Virus record (IMG/VR): IMGVR_UViG_3300035688_000079
Coordinates: 1 to 20,413 of that record
DNA: 20,413 bases
Reading direction: 5' to 3' (one strand)
Source of the DNA: a virus
The position numbers and the translations under genes were made by a program. Below, piece after piece: positions 7,541-14,060 of this stretch (positions are counted from its first letter, which is position 1; the number at the start of each line of letters is the position of its first letter). A model generated the notes under the pieces. It was not told the origin of the DNA. It saw nothing but the letters and a program-made list of their open reading frames with translations, and made no database searches.

Positions 7541-7822
7541 TCACTTCTTCTTGAAGATGCAGAAGATGGAGACCACCGCGAACGCTAACCCCGCGAAGGC
7601 CAGGGTGTGGGTGAACCACCAAACGACGAGGGCCAGGATGGTGGCCGGCAGGAAGAATATCACTGCCTTCAGAAGGATGATTGCGATAGCGCCGACGATC
7701 AGGAAGACGACGAGCAGGAGTACATCAACCATGAATGGTAGTGGGGTCGTGACCTCGGCAACACTCATGGCCATGGCGAGAGCTAGTACAGTCGTTATCA
7801 ATGCTAAACGGGTTCTTTCCAA
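7541..7822 (-). CDS. 93-residue membrane protein with about three transmembrane segments
   Basis: The start is TTG 7822 because a perfect GGAGGTGA lies 7 nt upstream. The frame stays open further upstream, but that part only mirrors the methyltransferase gene. An N-terminal signal-like helix (RLALITTVLALAMAMSVAE) is followed by two more hydrophobic helices (MVDVLLLVVFLIVGAIAII and FFLPATILALVVWWF) and a final hydrophobic run before the KKK end. Size, topology and basic tail would suit a holin-like protein. In archaeal viruses no holin family can be named from sequence, so the function remains open. It lies between a methyltransferase and a membrane micro-protein. Confidence 0.72.
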   Translation of the reverse strand: MERTRLALITTVLALAMAMSVAEVTTPLPFMVDVLLLVVFLIVGAIAIILLKAVIFFLPATILALVVWWFTHTLAFAGLAFAVVSIFCIFKKK

Positions 7823-7845
7823 AGCATTCTCACCTCCCAGGGTCC

Positions 7846-8382
7846 CTACACGTGTTGAAGTAGGGTGAGTGCGCGAAACCGGGTGTTCGTTCCAACCGCC
7901 AAGCCCACATAGCCAAGCAGCGCCCAGACCTTCTTGTTGTAAATCGGGACTGTGATGTCCACCCAAGCCAAGTTCGAGTCGGTACCCATAACCTGGCCAA
8001 GGTCCCTGATCACTTGGGGCTTGCTGAACGGCTTCTGGCCATACACTGCGAAATCCCTGGCTTCATACGGAGGATCCGCCACGGCCAGGTCGGCCTTGTG
8101 CAGCTGCTTCTTGTGGGCCAGCAGGTTCCTGGCGTCATCACAGATCTGCGGCCGGACCTTCGGGTTGACGTCGTATGTGATTGTTCCAGGGTCGTGAACG
8201 GTCCCGCTGAATAGGTGCAGGATGTGGTGGCAGTCAGGGTAGAGGGCGAGGATGCGGGCCTTCACGGAATGCGGGAAGACGCCATAGTATTTGGTTCGTT
8301 TCTTTCGGAAGAGAGCACCAATTACCCAAGTGCCGTAGAGGCGTCCGTTGTGGACCACGAGCGGCGCATACTGAGGAAACAC
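7846..8382 (-). CDS. DNA N6-adenine/N4-cytosine methyltransferase-like protein
   Basis: Residues 56-61 (HLFSGT) form a SAM-binding motif I. Asp/Asn at 71-73 fit the next acidic motif, and DPPY at 103-106 is the catalytic motif IV of amino-methyltransferases. The order I then IV with about 45 residues between is normal. At 178 residues it is compact and has no obvious separate target-recognition domain, so it is probably an orphan viral methylase that marks viral DNA, perhaps against host restriction. The GTG start lacks a clear ribosome-binding site, and the open frame continues about 15 codons upstream (reading NAQDRADHFSE) without a standard start. It is unusually placed between head and tail genes. 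Confidence 0.75.
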   Translation of the reverse strand: MFPQYAPLVVHNGRLYGTWVIGALFRKKRTKYYGVFPHSVKARILALYPDCHHILHLFSGTVHDPGTITYDVNPKVRPQICDDARNLLAHKKQLHKADLAVADPPYEARDFAVYGQKPFSKPQVIRDLGQVMGTDSNLAWVDITVPIYNKKVWALLGYVGLAVGTNTRFRALTLLQHV

Positions 8383-8434
8383 TTCACTGAAATGGTCCGC
8401 CCTGTCCTGTGCATTGAGAAAGACTCACACTCTT

Positions 8435-8830
8435 CTAGTTCGCTAGTAACTCAGCGATTGGGAACACAAATTTTCGAAGCAGCCAGTCCTTCAAGCGTGC
8501 GTGTGCGCGGCCCTGGTGGATATACATGCGATACCAGGTGACGGGGATGGTCACTGGCAGTTTCCCTTGGGCGACTCTCTTGATTCGGCAGAACGCCAGG
8601 CATGTGAAGTGCGGACGCCTATAGCCCAATTCGGGATGGCAGATGCAATTCCACCGCGTGACCTTAACGTTCGCCGGCGGTGTCATCCGCAGGTAGAGAT
8701 GACCGTCGAGCGCATCACGCATGATCATGGCATTGGGCCCGAACGGCTCGAAGGGGATCAGACGGTCTTTGGGTGGGATTTGTTGTACGCTTGAACCGTA
8801 GGGTAGGTTCTCCCGCAGCAAGAGTACCAA
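8435..8830 (-). CDS. Unknown 131-residue Cys/His-containing protein
   Basis: I do not recognise this family. The middle contains CICHPELGYRRPHFTC and a further Cys (LAFC), a cluster that could bind zinc. A basic C-terminus follows (HQGRAHARLKDWLLRKFVF). In collinear siphoviruses this slot, after the connector, often holds a head-closure protein, but the sequence does not show that fold. TTG 8830 is chosen because GGAGAG precedes it by 2-4 nt and an in-frame stop lies just upstream. The 5' end is only 27 nt from the displaced connector tail, consistent with it once directly following the connector gene. Confidence 0.62.
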   Translation of the reverse strand: MVLLLRENLPYGSSVQQIPPKDRLIPFEPFGPNAMIMRDALDGHLYLRMTPPANVKVTRWNCICHPELGYRRPHFTCLAFCRIKRVAQGKLPVTIPVTWYRMYIHQGRAHARLKDWLLRKFVFPIAELLAN

Positions 8831-8857
8831 ATCTCTCCAGTGCAGAAAACAACATCA

Positions 8858-8908
8858 TTAGCCAGGGGTCGGGTCCGCCCAGTCGTCAACGATCTTATCC
8901 GATGAGTG
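8858..8908 (-). pseudogene. Displaced original 3' end of the head-tail connector gene
   Basis: This short frame reads HSSDKIVDDWADPTPG then stop. The connector gene 1.5 kb away ends RSDKIVDDWNEPTRAQ. Eight residues (SDKIVDDW) are identical and the Asp/Glu-Pro-Thr that follows is conserved, although nucleotide identity stops at the 21-bp repeat. No start codon precedes it. It is best explained as the former end of the connector gene, cut off by insertion of the cassette, with the inserted DNA supplying the present end. Confidence 0.7.
8879..8899. repeat. 21-bp direct repeat, left copy (attachment-site candidate)
   Basis: It is identical over 21 bases to 10365-10385 and in the same orientation; the core includes AGTCGTCAACGATCTTATC. 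Bases on both sides differ between the copies. Inside is a small palindrome, TCGT-CA-ACGA. It lies in the displaced connector tail. Confidence 0.85.
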
Positions 8909-8911
8909 CTA

Positions 8912-9034
8912 CGATCACGACTGCCCACCAGAACGAAACAAGAATCCTGCAGGCGAGCTCTCAGCTTCAAATTGTGAAAAAGAGTTAAATCTGAACTCGA
9001 AGGTTGGAGTTTAGTTGGGCTAGAAGCGTATTCA
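8912..9034 (+). other. Leader region of the cassette gene
   Basis: These 123 bases have no minus-strand coding frame. An A/T-rich stretch at 8971-8990 (ATTGTGAAAA then AGAGTTAAAT) is the best candidate for archaeal BRE/TATA elements. A second weak one (GTTTAGTT) is near 9008. No clear Shine-Dalgarno sequence precedes the ATG at 9035. Confidence 0.3.
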
Positions 9035-10222
9035 ATGAAACATGTCGCGCTCCCTCTAATCGTTGCGCTACTCCTAACAGGCAGTGCAGTTGCTTCTACG
9101 TCGTTGCTTCCCGTCTCGGAAGCCCAACCGACCACTCTCCTGTCCGTTGACTTCACAGGAAGCACGCTCCCAGCAGGCTGGCTCCTTCAAGGATCAGCCA
9201 AATTCATCGGTGGTTTGAATTCTTCATCAGGTTTCGGAGGAATCCAACTTGTCAACAGCGACAGTGAAGAGGGTGCGGCTATCTATGGTACTCCTTTCAC
9301 CACACAGAATATCATCATAGAACTCAGCGGAATGTATACGCCAGGATGTACTTTCGAATTCTATTGTGACCACCAAGAATCGGATGACTTAGGCGTCGGA
9401 TTTTACTCTGATGGCCCATTAGCCAGTGTTGGGTCACACAATCCAGCCTCGTCCAATGGCTATTACGCCTCTTATGAGTTCTTAGGAGGCGGGAGTAATA
9501 TCCCTAGTCTGATTCATGATGGGCATAGTGTGTCGTTGGGAGGGAATCTGCCACCGTGGGGAACGAACTACCTATTTACGGATACGATGGTCACGCCGAC
9601 ATCAGTTTCCATGAACACATTAACTAGCACTAACGGCCCTTTCACACAAGCGCCTTCGATAAGTCTGACGAATATGCTAACGTACAACAACGCGACGGGA
9701 CTTGACAACTCCCATTCCACGCTTTACATAGGCGGCGCGACAGTCACAGGGTTCGTACACAATCCATGGGCCTTCATCTACGTTTACTGGTTGCGTATAT
9801 TGAGTTACTCAACATCAATCTCTAGCGAGATGTCGACCTTAATTTCTGGGACAAGCCAGACACAGACTGTTGTTGCACCCATTACTCAGTTTGTGACCCA
9901 GACTGTAACCTCAACTCAACCGCCGCTCACTCAAACACAGAGTGTTACTCAATCCATTACTCAAACTGTGACCCAAGGACAGACTACGCCAACGCCTGTA
10001 CTCAGCACGGCCGGCGCGAATAGCGTACTCTTGTACGCGGTTATCGGGGCGGTAGTAGTAGTGGCCGTCGTGTTAGTTGGGGTCTTCTTAGCACTGAGGA
10101 GCAGAGGCGACAGAGGAACTGCGAGGCCTACGTATGGCGCGGTCAAGGTTTGTCAGGTGTGTGGTAGCCCACTCTCGGGGCTTGAGCGGTTCTGCGATAG
10201 ATGTGGTGCGCCCCAGGGCTAG
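9035..10222 (+). CDS. Membrane-anchored surface protein: signal peptide, lectin-like ectodomain, Ser/Thr/Gln stalk, TM helix, zinc ribbon
   Basis: The 395-residue protein starts with a signal peptide (HVALPLIVALLLTGSAVAS). The ectodomain of about 240 residues is beta-rich and resembles a concanavalin A-like fold (opens VDFTGSTLPAGWLLQGSAKF). Residues about 276-322 form a low-complexity stalk built from TQTVTQ-like repeats. A membrane helix at about 331-354 (LLYAVIGAVVVVAVVLVGVF) is followed by Arg-rich residues and a cytoplasmic zinc ribbon with CQVCG and CDRCG. This layout is common in archaeal cell-surface proteins and unlike virion genes. It is on the strand opposite to the operon and inside the repeat-bounded cassette. 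A role in surface modification, adhesion or superinfection exclusion is inference. Confidence 0.88.
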   Translation: MKHVALPLIVALLLTGSAVASTSLLPVSEAQPTTLLSVDFTGSTLPAGWLLQGSAKFIGGLNSSSGFGGIQLVNSDSEEGAAIYGTPFTTQNIIIELSGMYTPGCTFEFYCDHQESDDLGVGFYSDGPLASVGSHNPASSNGYYASYEFLGGGSNIPSLIHDGHSVSLGGNLPPWGTNYLFTDTMVTPTSVSMNTLTSTNGPFTQAPSISLTNMLTYNNATGLDNSHSTLYIGGATVTGFVHNPWAFIYVYWLRILSYSTSISSEMSTLISGTSQTQTVVAPITQFVTQTVTSTQPPLTQTQSVTQSITQTVTQGQTTPTPVLSTAGANSVLLYAVIGAVVVVAVVLVGVFLALRSRGDRGTARPTYGAVKVCQVCGSPLSGLERFCDRCGAPQG

Positions 10223-10340
10223 TTGTCCAATAGTACGCCGACTTCACAGCGCACGAAAGGCGGAGGCCTACCGCATACCCGCTACTATCTGTAACACTGC
10301 TAGTCCAGAGACGGATGGACCTGCATTAGGGACATCGCTC

Positions 10341-10790
10341 TCACTGAGCTCGCGTTGGCTCGTTCCAGTCGTCAACGATCTTATCACTTCGGTATGGGGT
10401 GGATGCAGTGTATGGGTACCGCTTGATCCAAGGCGTCAGCAGGTCCTGCAGATCCTTGGGAAGCACCGCCTGAACAGGGATTGAGAGTTGGAACATGGTC
10501 TCGTGGACCAGCGGGCCCATCTTGTTCATGACCATGTACTGAACCATGTTCGACGCAGCTCGCGCCGCAACATCCTGGATGGCTGGGGGAATTGCGCCTG
10601 GAAAGTCGACGTCGAAGTCCCGTTTGCAGTACCGGTTGATGTGGCTTTGCGCTCGAGGAATCAGCGTGGCGTCTATGAAGCTGTCGAACGCGGCCTGGTT
10701 AGCGTAAGGAACGCCTGGCGTTACGTTGAGGGCATCCCATTTCGTGGCCGCGTACTTCTCAACCTCGGTGTGGTTGGTCCACGGCGTCAT
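10341..10790 (-). CDS. Head-tail connector (gp6/gp15-type adaptor)
   Basis: The 149-residue, mostly helical protein follows the major capsid gene, where phage adaptor proteins lie. Its features match the HK97 gp6/SPP1 gp15 class: a helix with SHINRYCKRDFDVDF, a following IPPAIQDVAARAASNMVQYM helix that would form the connector ring, and a C-terminal helix (LPKDLQDLLTPWIKRYP). ATG is preceded by GAGGGT. The last 15 residues come from the inserted cassette side of a 21-bp repeat; a displaced alternative ending lies at 8858-8908. In the virion it would join the portal to the tail. Confidence 0.8.
   Translation of the reverse strand: MTPWTNHTEVEKYAATKWDALNVTPGVPYANQAAFDSFIDATLIPRAQSHINRYCKRDFDVDFPGAIPPAIQDVAARAASNMVQYMVMNKMGPLVHETMFQLSIPVQAVLPKDLQDLLTPWIKRYPYTASTPYRSDKIVDDWNEPTRAQ
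10365..10385. repeat. 21-bp direct repeat, right copy (attachment-site candidate)
   Basis: This copy lies in the coding sequence of the connector and encodes DKIVDDW on the minus strand. It is identical to 8879-8899. Target-gene sequence lies to its right and cassette sequence to its left. Confidence 0.85.
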
Positions 10791-10840
10791 ACCATCTACC
10801 CTCTACTATCTGACAATTACGAGAATGAGTTGGAACGGGA

Positions 10841-10861
10841 CCTCACCATGAAAGAGTGAGG
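10841..10861 (-). other. Hairpin between capsid and connector genes
   Basis: CCTCAC pairs with GTGAGG around a nine-base loop. It is the second of two hairpins in the 116-bp gap between the major capsid gene and the connector, a gap that holds no gene. It may help adjust expression of downstream genes. Confidence 0.3.
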
Positions 10862-10873
10862 CGAGAAATTCAC

Positions 10874-10893
10874 GCCCGTTCAATGAAACGGGC
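10874..10893 (-). terminator. Hairpin after the major capsid gene, possible attenuator
   Basis: GCCCGTT and AACGGGC form a perfect seven-pair stem with a six-base loop, 13 nt after the capsid stop codon. It is followed only by a weak T-rich run (AATTTCT). Structures here often lower expression of genes after the capsid gene or protect the 3' end of its mRNA. Confidence 0.45.
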
Positions 10894-10906
10894 AATCCTG
10901 AGAACT

Positions 10907-11890
10907 CTAGCTGTGTATGCCTTCTAGTTCAGCGATCGCTGCGGCTACGCCGATTTGGGGTTGCAGCCACTGGCGCATAATGAACGCATCATACCCAGCC
11001 TCTTCATTGCGATATCGGGCTGCTTCGGTCGGTCCCGCGCCGAGTATGAGTCCGCTGACCGTGTCGAGTACGTATGCGCTTGTTGTGGGGGTCATGAAGA
11101 AGTCGCTGTATCCTGTTACGCCTGGTAGGCCGGGTATGGGGAATCCGCCGCCCTTCGACAGGTCTGGGTAAACTGCGCCGGCTAACTGGCCTTTCACGAA
11201 GTCGTTGCCGAAGAAAGCCGACCACCCAGTCGGGTGGGCGACGACCGCGTTAGGCCTAAACCCGGCTGTGGCGATGCTGACCATAACGCCGATGATGTCC
11301 TTGTATGGGTTGTTGGCGCTGCGCCCGCTGGTAATCGTACCCCAATCGGTACCCGCGGTTTCTTGGGATTCGGTTCCAGCGTCTAGGGCTGCTGCGATCT
11401 GGTTGTTTTCGCTGGCTGCTAGTGCGCCTGCGGCGTCTCGGGTTTGGGTTCCGAAGATGTCCACGTTGGCCGTCTTCTGAACTTCATCCGAGATGACGAT
11501 GTGGGTGACGTTCTTCCAGAGCGAGAAGGTTAAGCTAGTCCATCCAGCCGCTTCCAATGAGGCCTCCGTTAGCGGTGGAACCTTCTCCTGCGCTGTGGGC
11601 TTGGTGAATATTGGAATCGTTGCTTTGAGTTCGTTCATGTTGATGACGCGGCATACGTTGCGCAGGTTGTAAACCGGCCTTTCCAGGCCTAGGATCTCCT
11701 GCAGTAGTATGGGGATGTTGACGGCGCTGATGTCTGCGATGCTGAAGAGCTGCGCCTGTTTCGGGTTGGCGAGGTTCATCAATAGCGCTTGCGTTTCGCC
11801 GACTCTGCCTTGGTAGATCCTCCGGGAAGTCGGGTCGTACCACGCACTGTTTCGGAGCTCTCCAGTTAATCCGCCTTCAAGTTTGTCCAT
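10907..11890 (-). CDS. Major capsid protein, HK97 fold
   Basis: The 327-residue protein has the usual size and position for an HK97-fold capsid subunit: after protease/scaffold and decoration genes, before the connector. Recognisable features are a long N-terminal region leading to 'NIPILLQEILGLERPVYNL', the E-loop/spine strands (LKATIPIFTKPTAQEKVPPL), a spine-helix region rich in Ala with ISDEVQKTANVDIFGTQT, and the P/A-domain pattern FRPNAVVAHPTGWSAFFGND. The C-terminus has FIMRQWLQPQIGVAAAIAEL. ATG is well supported by GGTGA 6 nt upstream. A hairpin follows the stop. It would form the icosahedral shell. Confidence 0.92.
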   Translation of the reverse strand: MDKLEGGLTGELRNSAWYDPTSRRIYQGRVGETQALLMNLANPKQAQLFSIADISAVNIPILLQEILGLERPVYNLRNVCRVINMNELKATIPIFTKPTAQEKVPPLTEASLEAAGWTSLTFSLWKNVTHIVISDEVQKTANVDIFGTQTRDAAGALAASENNQIAAALDAGTESQETAGTDWGTITSGRSANNPYKDIIGVMVSIATAGFRPNAVVAHPTGWSAFFGNDFVKGQLAGAVYPDLSKGGGFPIPGLPGVTGYSDFFMTPTTSAYVLDTVSGLILGAGPTEAARYRNEEAGYDAFIMRQWLQPQIGVAAAIAELEGIHS

Positions 11891-11900
11891 GGCTCTTCAC

Positions 11901-12302
11901 CTACAGGTCGATGCGGATGAGGTCGCCGTCTTGGGCTGCTGCATCGTATGCGATTTCGCTGAGTAGCAATGCACCGGTCCCGGTTGCGCCGGATACGGTT
12001 ACTGAGTAGCCGTCTTGTTCGCTGACTTCGTCGACGTCCGAGGGGACTACGGGTGAGAACTGGTTGATTGCTCCGCCAGCCGCCACCCAGACGACGCCGT
12101 CGACGACAATTTTGCCTTTCATATCTGCGCCGCTGGCAACGCCCTGGTTGGCTATGCCGAACGGTCCCTTGTCGCCAGCCTGCCAGGGCCGGCCGTCTTT
12201 GAGGCTGATGATTTGGCCTTTGGTGATGGTTGCGGTTGCGTTCTTGCTAGACGGGAGGAGGAAGAAGTCGTGGGTCATGTCGATGTCGCCTGCGTTAGGC
12301 AT
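11901..12302 (-). CDS. Capsid decoration/cement protein (DUF2190-like)
   Basis: This 133-residue protein is nearly all beta. Segments such as ATITKGQIISLKDGRPW, GPFGIANQGVASGADMKG and KIVVDGVVWV are typical of small trimeric capsid cement proteins that sit between the protease and the capsid gene in many siphoviruses. A strong ribosome-binding site (AGGAGAG) precedes the ATG, which overlaps the 3' end of the protease/scaffold gene by eight bases. Ten bases separate its stop from the capsid start. It probably binds to the outer shell after expansion and stabilises it. The family is assigned by pattern and context. Confidence 0.82.
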   Translation of the reverse strand: MPNAGDIDMTHDFFLLPSSKNATATITKGQIISLKDGRPWQAGDKGPFGIANQGVASGADMKGKIVVDGVVWVAAGGAINQFSPVVPSDVDEVSEQDGYSVTVSGATGTGALLLSEIAYDAAAQDGDLIRIDL

Positions 12303-12687
12303 GGATTATCTCTCCTTTCTCATCTCGGCGGTAACCGAACATGCGTTCCCTTGCATCTTCAAGCGCGTTGAATGACTGCTCCTGAGTGTGCTTCGCTTTT
12401 GGGCCTGAGGGCATGGAGTCGAGTCGGGCTTGGAATGCTGTCAGTTCTTTCTCGATTGCGTCGAGTGCATCAGCTGACAGTTTCTCTAGCTCGCTGAAAG
12501 CTTGGGCGTGGTCTTTTGGTTCCAGTATGCCACAGCGGGACTTGAGGTCCACTATGGTTTGAGCCTTGGCCATGCGCTGCTTCTTTTCGACCTCGGCCTT
12601 GAACGCCTTGAGCGTTTCGTTCTCTGTCTTCAGTGCGATGTTCGCTGCTTCGAGCGTTGTGACTTTCGCTTGTAATTCATTATCCAA
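12295..12687 (-). CDS. Nested scaffold protein from an internal TTG start
   Basis: Inside the protease/scaffold gene and in the same frame, GGAGG at 12696-12700 lies 8 nt before TTG 12687, as good as any ribosome-binding site in the window. Translation from here gives 130 residues starting DNELQAKVTTLEAANIALK, a long charged coiled coil: exactly the scaffold part without the protease. Lambda C/Nu3 shows the same nested design. A second internal start, ATG 12999, has GGAGGGTGGT upstream and would add the preceding small domain. That the sites are used is inferred. Confidence 0.5.
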   Translation of the reverse strand: MDNELQAKVTTLEAANIALKTENETLKAFKAEVEKKQRMAKAQTIVDLKSRCGILEPKDHAQAFSELEKLSADALDAIEKELTAFQARLDSMPSGPKAKHTQEQSFNALEDARERMFGYRRDEKGEIIHA

Positions 12688-13932
12688 TTTTTGTTCCTCC
12701 TTTGATTGATGCATCTCTCCAGAGTGCTCCTTGCAAAAGTCGGAATCAATCCCCGCCTTCTTCGCTGCACTACACAGCTTCGACAGAACCTCCGATTTCT
12801 TGTCCGACGGGATATCGGTCTGGTTGAATCGGGCCAATGCGTTACGCAAGTGTCCCGGGTCAACGGACCCGTCCGCGTTCTTGTAGGGCAATGATCGTAG
12901 GCTCTTGCTCCCGTTCGGCCCCTTGGCCTCATCAGGAACGTAGGCGAAGCATTCATCCGGGAAGGAAGCATCTCCAAAGGATGCTTGAGTGGTTTTCATT
13001 TCGTTACCACCCTCCATTTTCTGGCCCATTTTTTCTCGGGAACCTTGCGTCTGGTTAGGGCTTGGACTAGGTCCCATAGGATTCATCTCTCCATCACTCA
13101 CAACGGTGTGAGAAGAAAGCGCCAGAGGCGGAACGGTTGGTTCAGCGTCCGGTTTGCCGTGTATGATGATCTCGAGGCGTTCCTCGAGGGCGGTTAGGAT
13201 GCCGCGGGCACTCTGCACCGCCTTCTCCATAACGGTCAGGTCCTGGTTGGTGATCGAAACTTGCTGCTCAGCCGCGCTGGCCAGGGCTTGGTAGAATCCC
13301 GCGTCGTAGGTCGATTCTACGCCTGCCTCCGGGTAGGCGCCCTTGTCAACGAAAAGTACGTGTTCGAAGTTGAAATCATCCACAACTGACACGTCGCCCT
13401 CGAGGTGTTCAACAAACGCCAAGACCGAGGGGCTGACCGCGCTCCATTCGCCACTCTTGATTTTCTCCCAGGCGTAGTCCTTGGTGATCTCGGCGATGCC
13501 GTGAGTGACGTGGTTTGATTCGAAGTCTATGAAGTGGCCAACCGGGGACCAGAGACCTTCATGCGGGGATCCCGGTGCGCCTCCAATCACGTTGCCTTTC
13601 TCACCATCAGGTGGCGGTCCCAGGAGGGGACTGTCCAGCAAGGTCTTGAGGGCTTTCGCTCGAGCGGGGGCGGTGACCTGCCACTTGTTCTTGTTCGGGG
13701 CCAGGTCTATGACGTGGATCTTGGCCAGGTGCTTGCCTTGTTCCTCGTAGGGTTCGAAGGTGGCCTGGTAGGCGAATGAAACTTTCCGGAGGCTCTGCTT
13801 GGCTTTGATGTGGCCGCAGGCCTTCATAGCCTCGTCCCTGCTCATGCCTTTTTTCATGTGGGCAGCGACGCAACTCTCCTGGTCCGGGAACTCCGGCAAG
13901 TTCACTGCCTTGATGTCCTCAACACTCATCAT
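12295..13932 (-). CDS. Prohead maturation protease fused to scaffold
   Basis: The 545-residue protein lies between portal and capsid genes, the place of the prohead protease. Residues about 50-205 have the herpes/HK97-type (U35/S78) protease layout: His at 141 or 144 (SNHVTHG), a likely nucleophile Ser in AVSPSV (about 165-170), then FEHVLFVDKGAYPEAG. A Pro/Ser/Gln linker follows, then residues about 330-400, a small domain seen in other phage proteases (FAYVPDEAKG, LPYKNADGSVDPGHLRNAL, AAKKAGI). The last 130 residues are a coiled coil acting as scaffold. ATG 13932 has a perfect GGTGAT upstream. The catalytic residues are inferred by pattern. Confidence 0.83.
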   Translation of the reverse strand: MMSVEDIKAVNLPEFPDQESCVAAHMKKGMSRDEAMKACGHIKAKQSLRKVSFAYQATFEPYEEQGKHLAKIHVIDLAPNKNKWQVTAPARAKALKTLLDSPLLGPPPDGEKGNVIGGAPGSPHEGLWSPVGHFIDFESNHVTHGIAEITKDYAWEKIKSGEWSAVSPSVLAFVEHLEGDVSVVDDFNFEHVLFVDKGAYPEAGVESTYDAGFYQALASAAEQQVSITNQDLTVMEKAVQSARGILTALEERLEIIIHGKPDAEPTVPPLALSSHTVVSDGEMNPMGPSPSPNQTQGSREKMGQKMEGGNEMKTTQASFGDASFPDECFAYVPDEAKGPNGSKSLRSLPYKNADGSVDPGHLRNALARFNQTDIPSDKKSEVLSKLCSAAKKAGIDSDFCKEHSGEMHQSKEEQKLDNELQAKVTTLEAANIALKTENETLKAFKAEVEKKQRMAKAQTIVDLKSRCGILEPKDHAQAFSELEKLSADALDAIEKELTAFQARLDSMPSGPKAKHTQEQSFNALEDARERMFGYRRDEKGEIIHA

Positions 13933-14032
13933 TTTCGAATCACCAGGAATACCAAGGAGTTCGGCGAGTCCCGTGTTTCGCCTCTCCTTGGACGCTTCTC
14001 GCAGAGAACGGGACCAAAATCCGCGAGCGTAT

Positions 14033-14060
14033 ATCAGATCTAAATCAGAAGTCTATCAGA
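14033..14060. repeat. Three ATCAGA (TCTGAT) copies at exact 11-bp spacing
   Basis: ATCAGA begins at 14033, 14044 and 14055, so the copies fall on one face of the helix. The first and third are part of a ten-base direct repeat, TATCAGATCT. The array lies about 100 bp upstream of the protease/scaffold start, next to a GATATAC sequence on the minus strand. This is the layout of a tandem regulator site, but no regulator is identified. Confidence 0.4.

Larger units (their letters stand above)
8879..10385. mobile_element. Inserted cassette bounded by 21-bp direct repeats, carrying one surface-protein gene
   Basis: Two exact 21-bp direct repeats enclose about 1.5 kb that breaks the connector gene from its original 3' end. 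The only gene with strong support inside is the plus-strand surface protein at 9035. About 135 nt precede it and about 118 nt follow it before the present connector stop. The inserted DNA supplies a substitute 3' end for the connector, so the target gene stays functional. This is the hallmark of site-specific integration by tyrosine recombinases into gene ends. No recombinase, transposase or terminal inverted repeat is present, so the cassette was moved in trans, has lost its enzyme, or arose by recombination between related viruses. Confidence 0.68.

Noticed and set aside
7823-7966. N-terminal extension of the 93-residue membrane protein
   Set aside because: The extension overlaps the methyltransferase gene out of frame and reads as noise, while TTG 7822 has a perfect ribosome-binding site.
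9860-9990. Repeated short blocks resembling a small repeat array
   Set aside because: They are degenerate codon repeats encoding the TQTVTQ stalk, without conserved spacers; not a CRISPR.
13933-14052. In-frame upstream extension of the protease/scaffold gene (about 40 codons)
   Set aside because: The frame is open and looks mildly coding, but has no ATG, GTG or TTG. ATG 13932 has an ideal GGTGAT before it.
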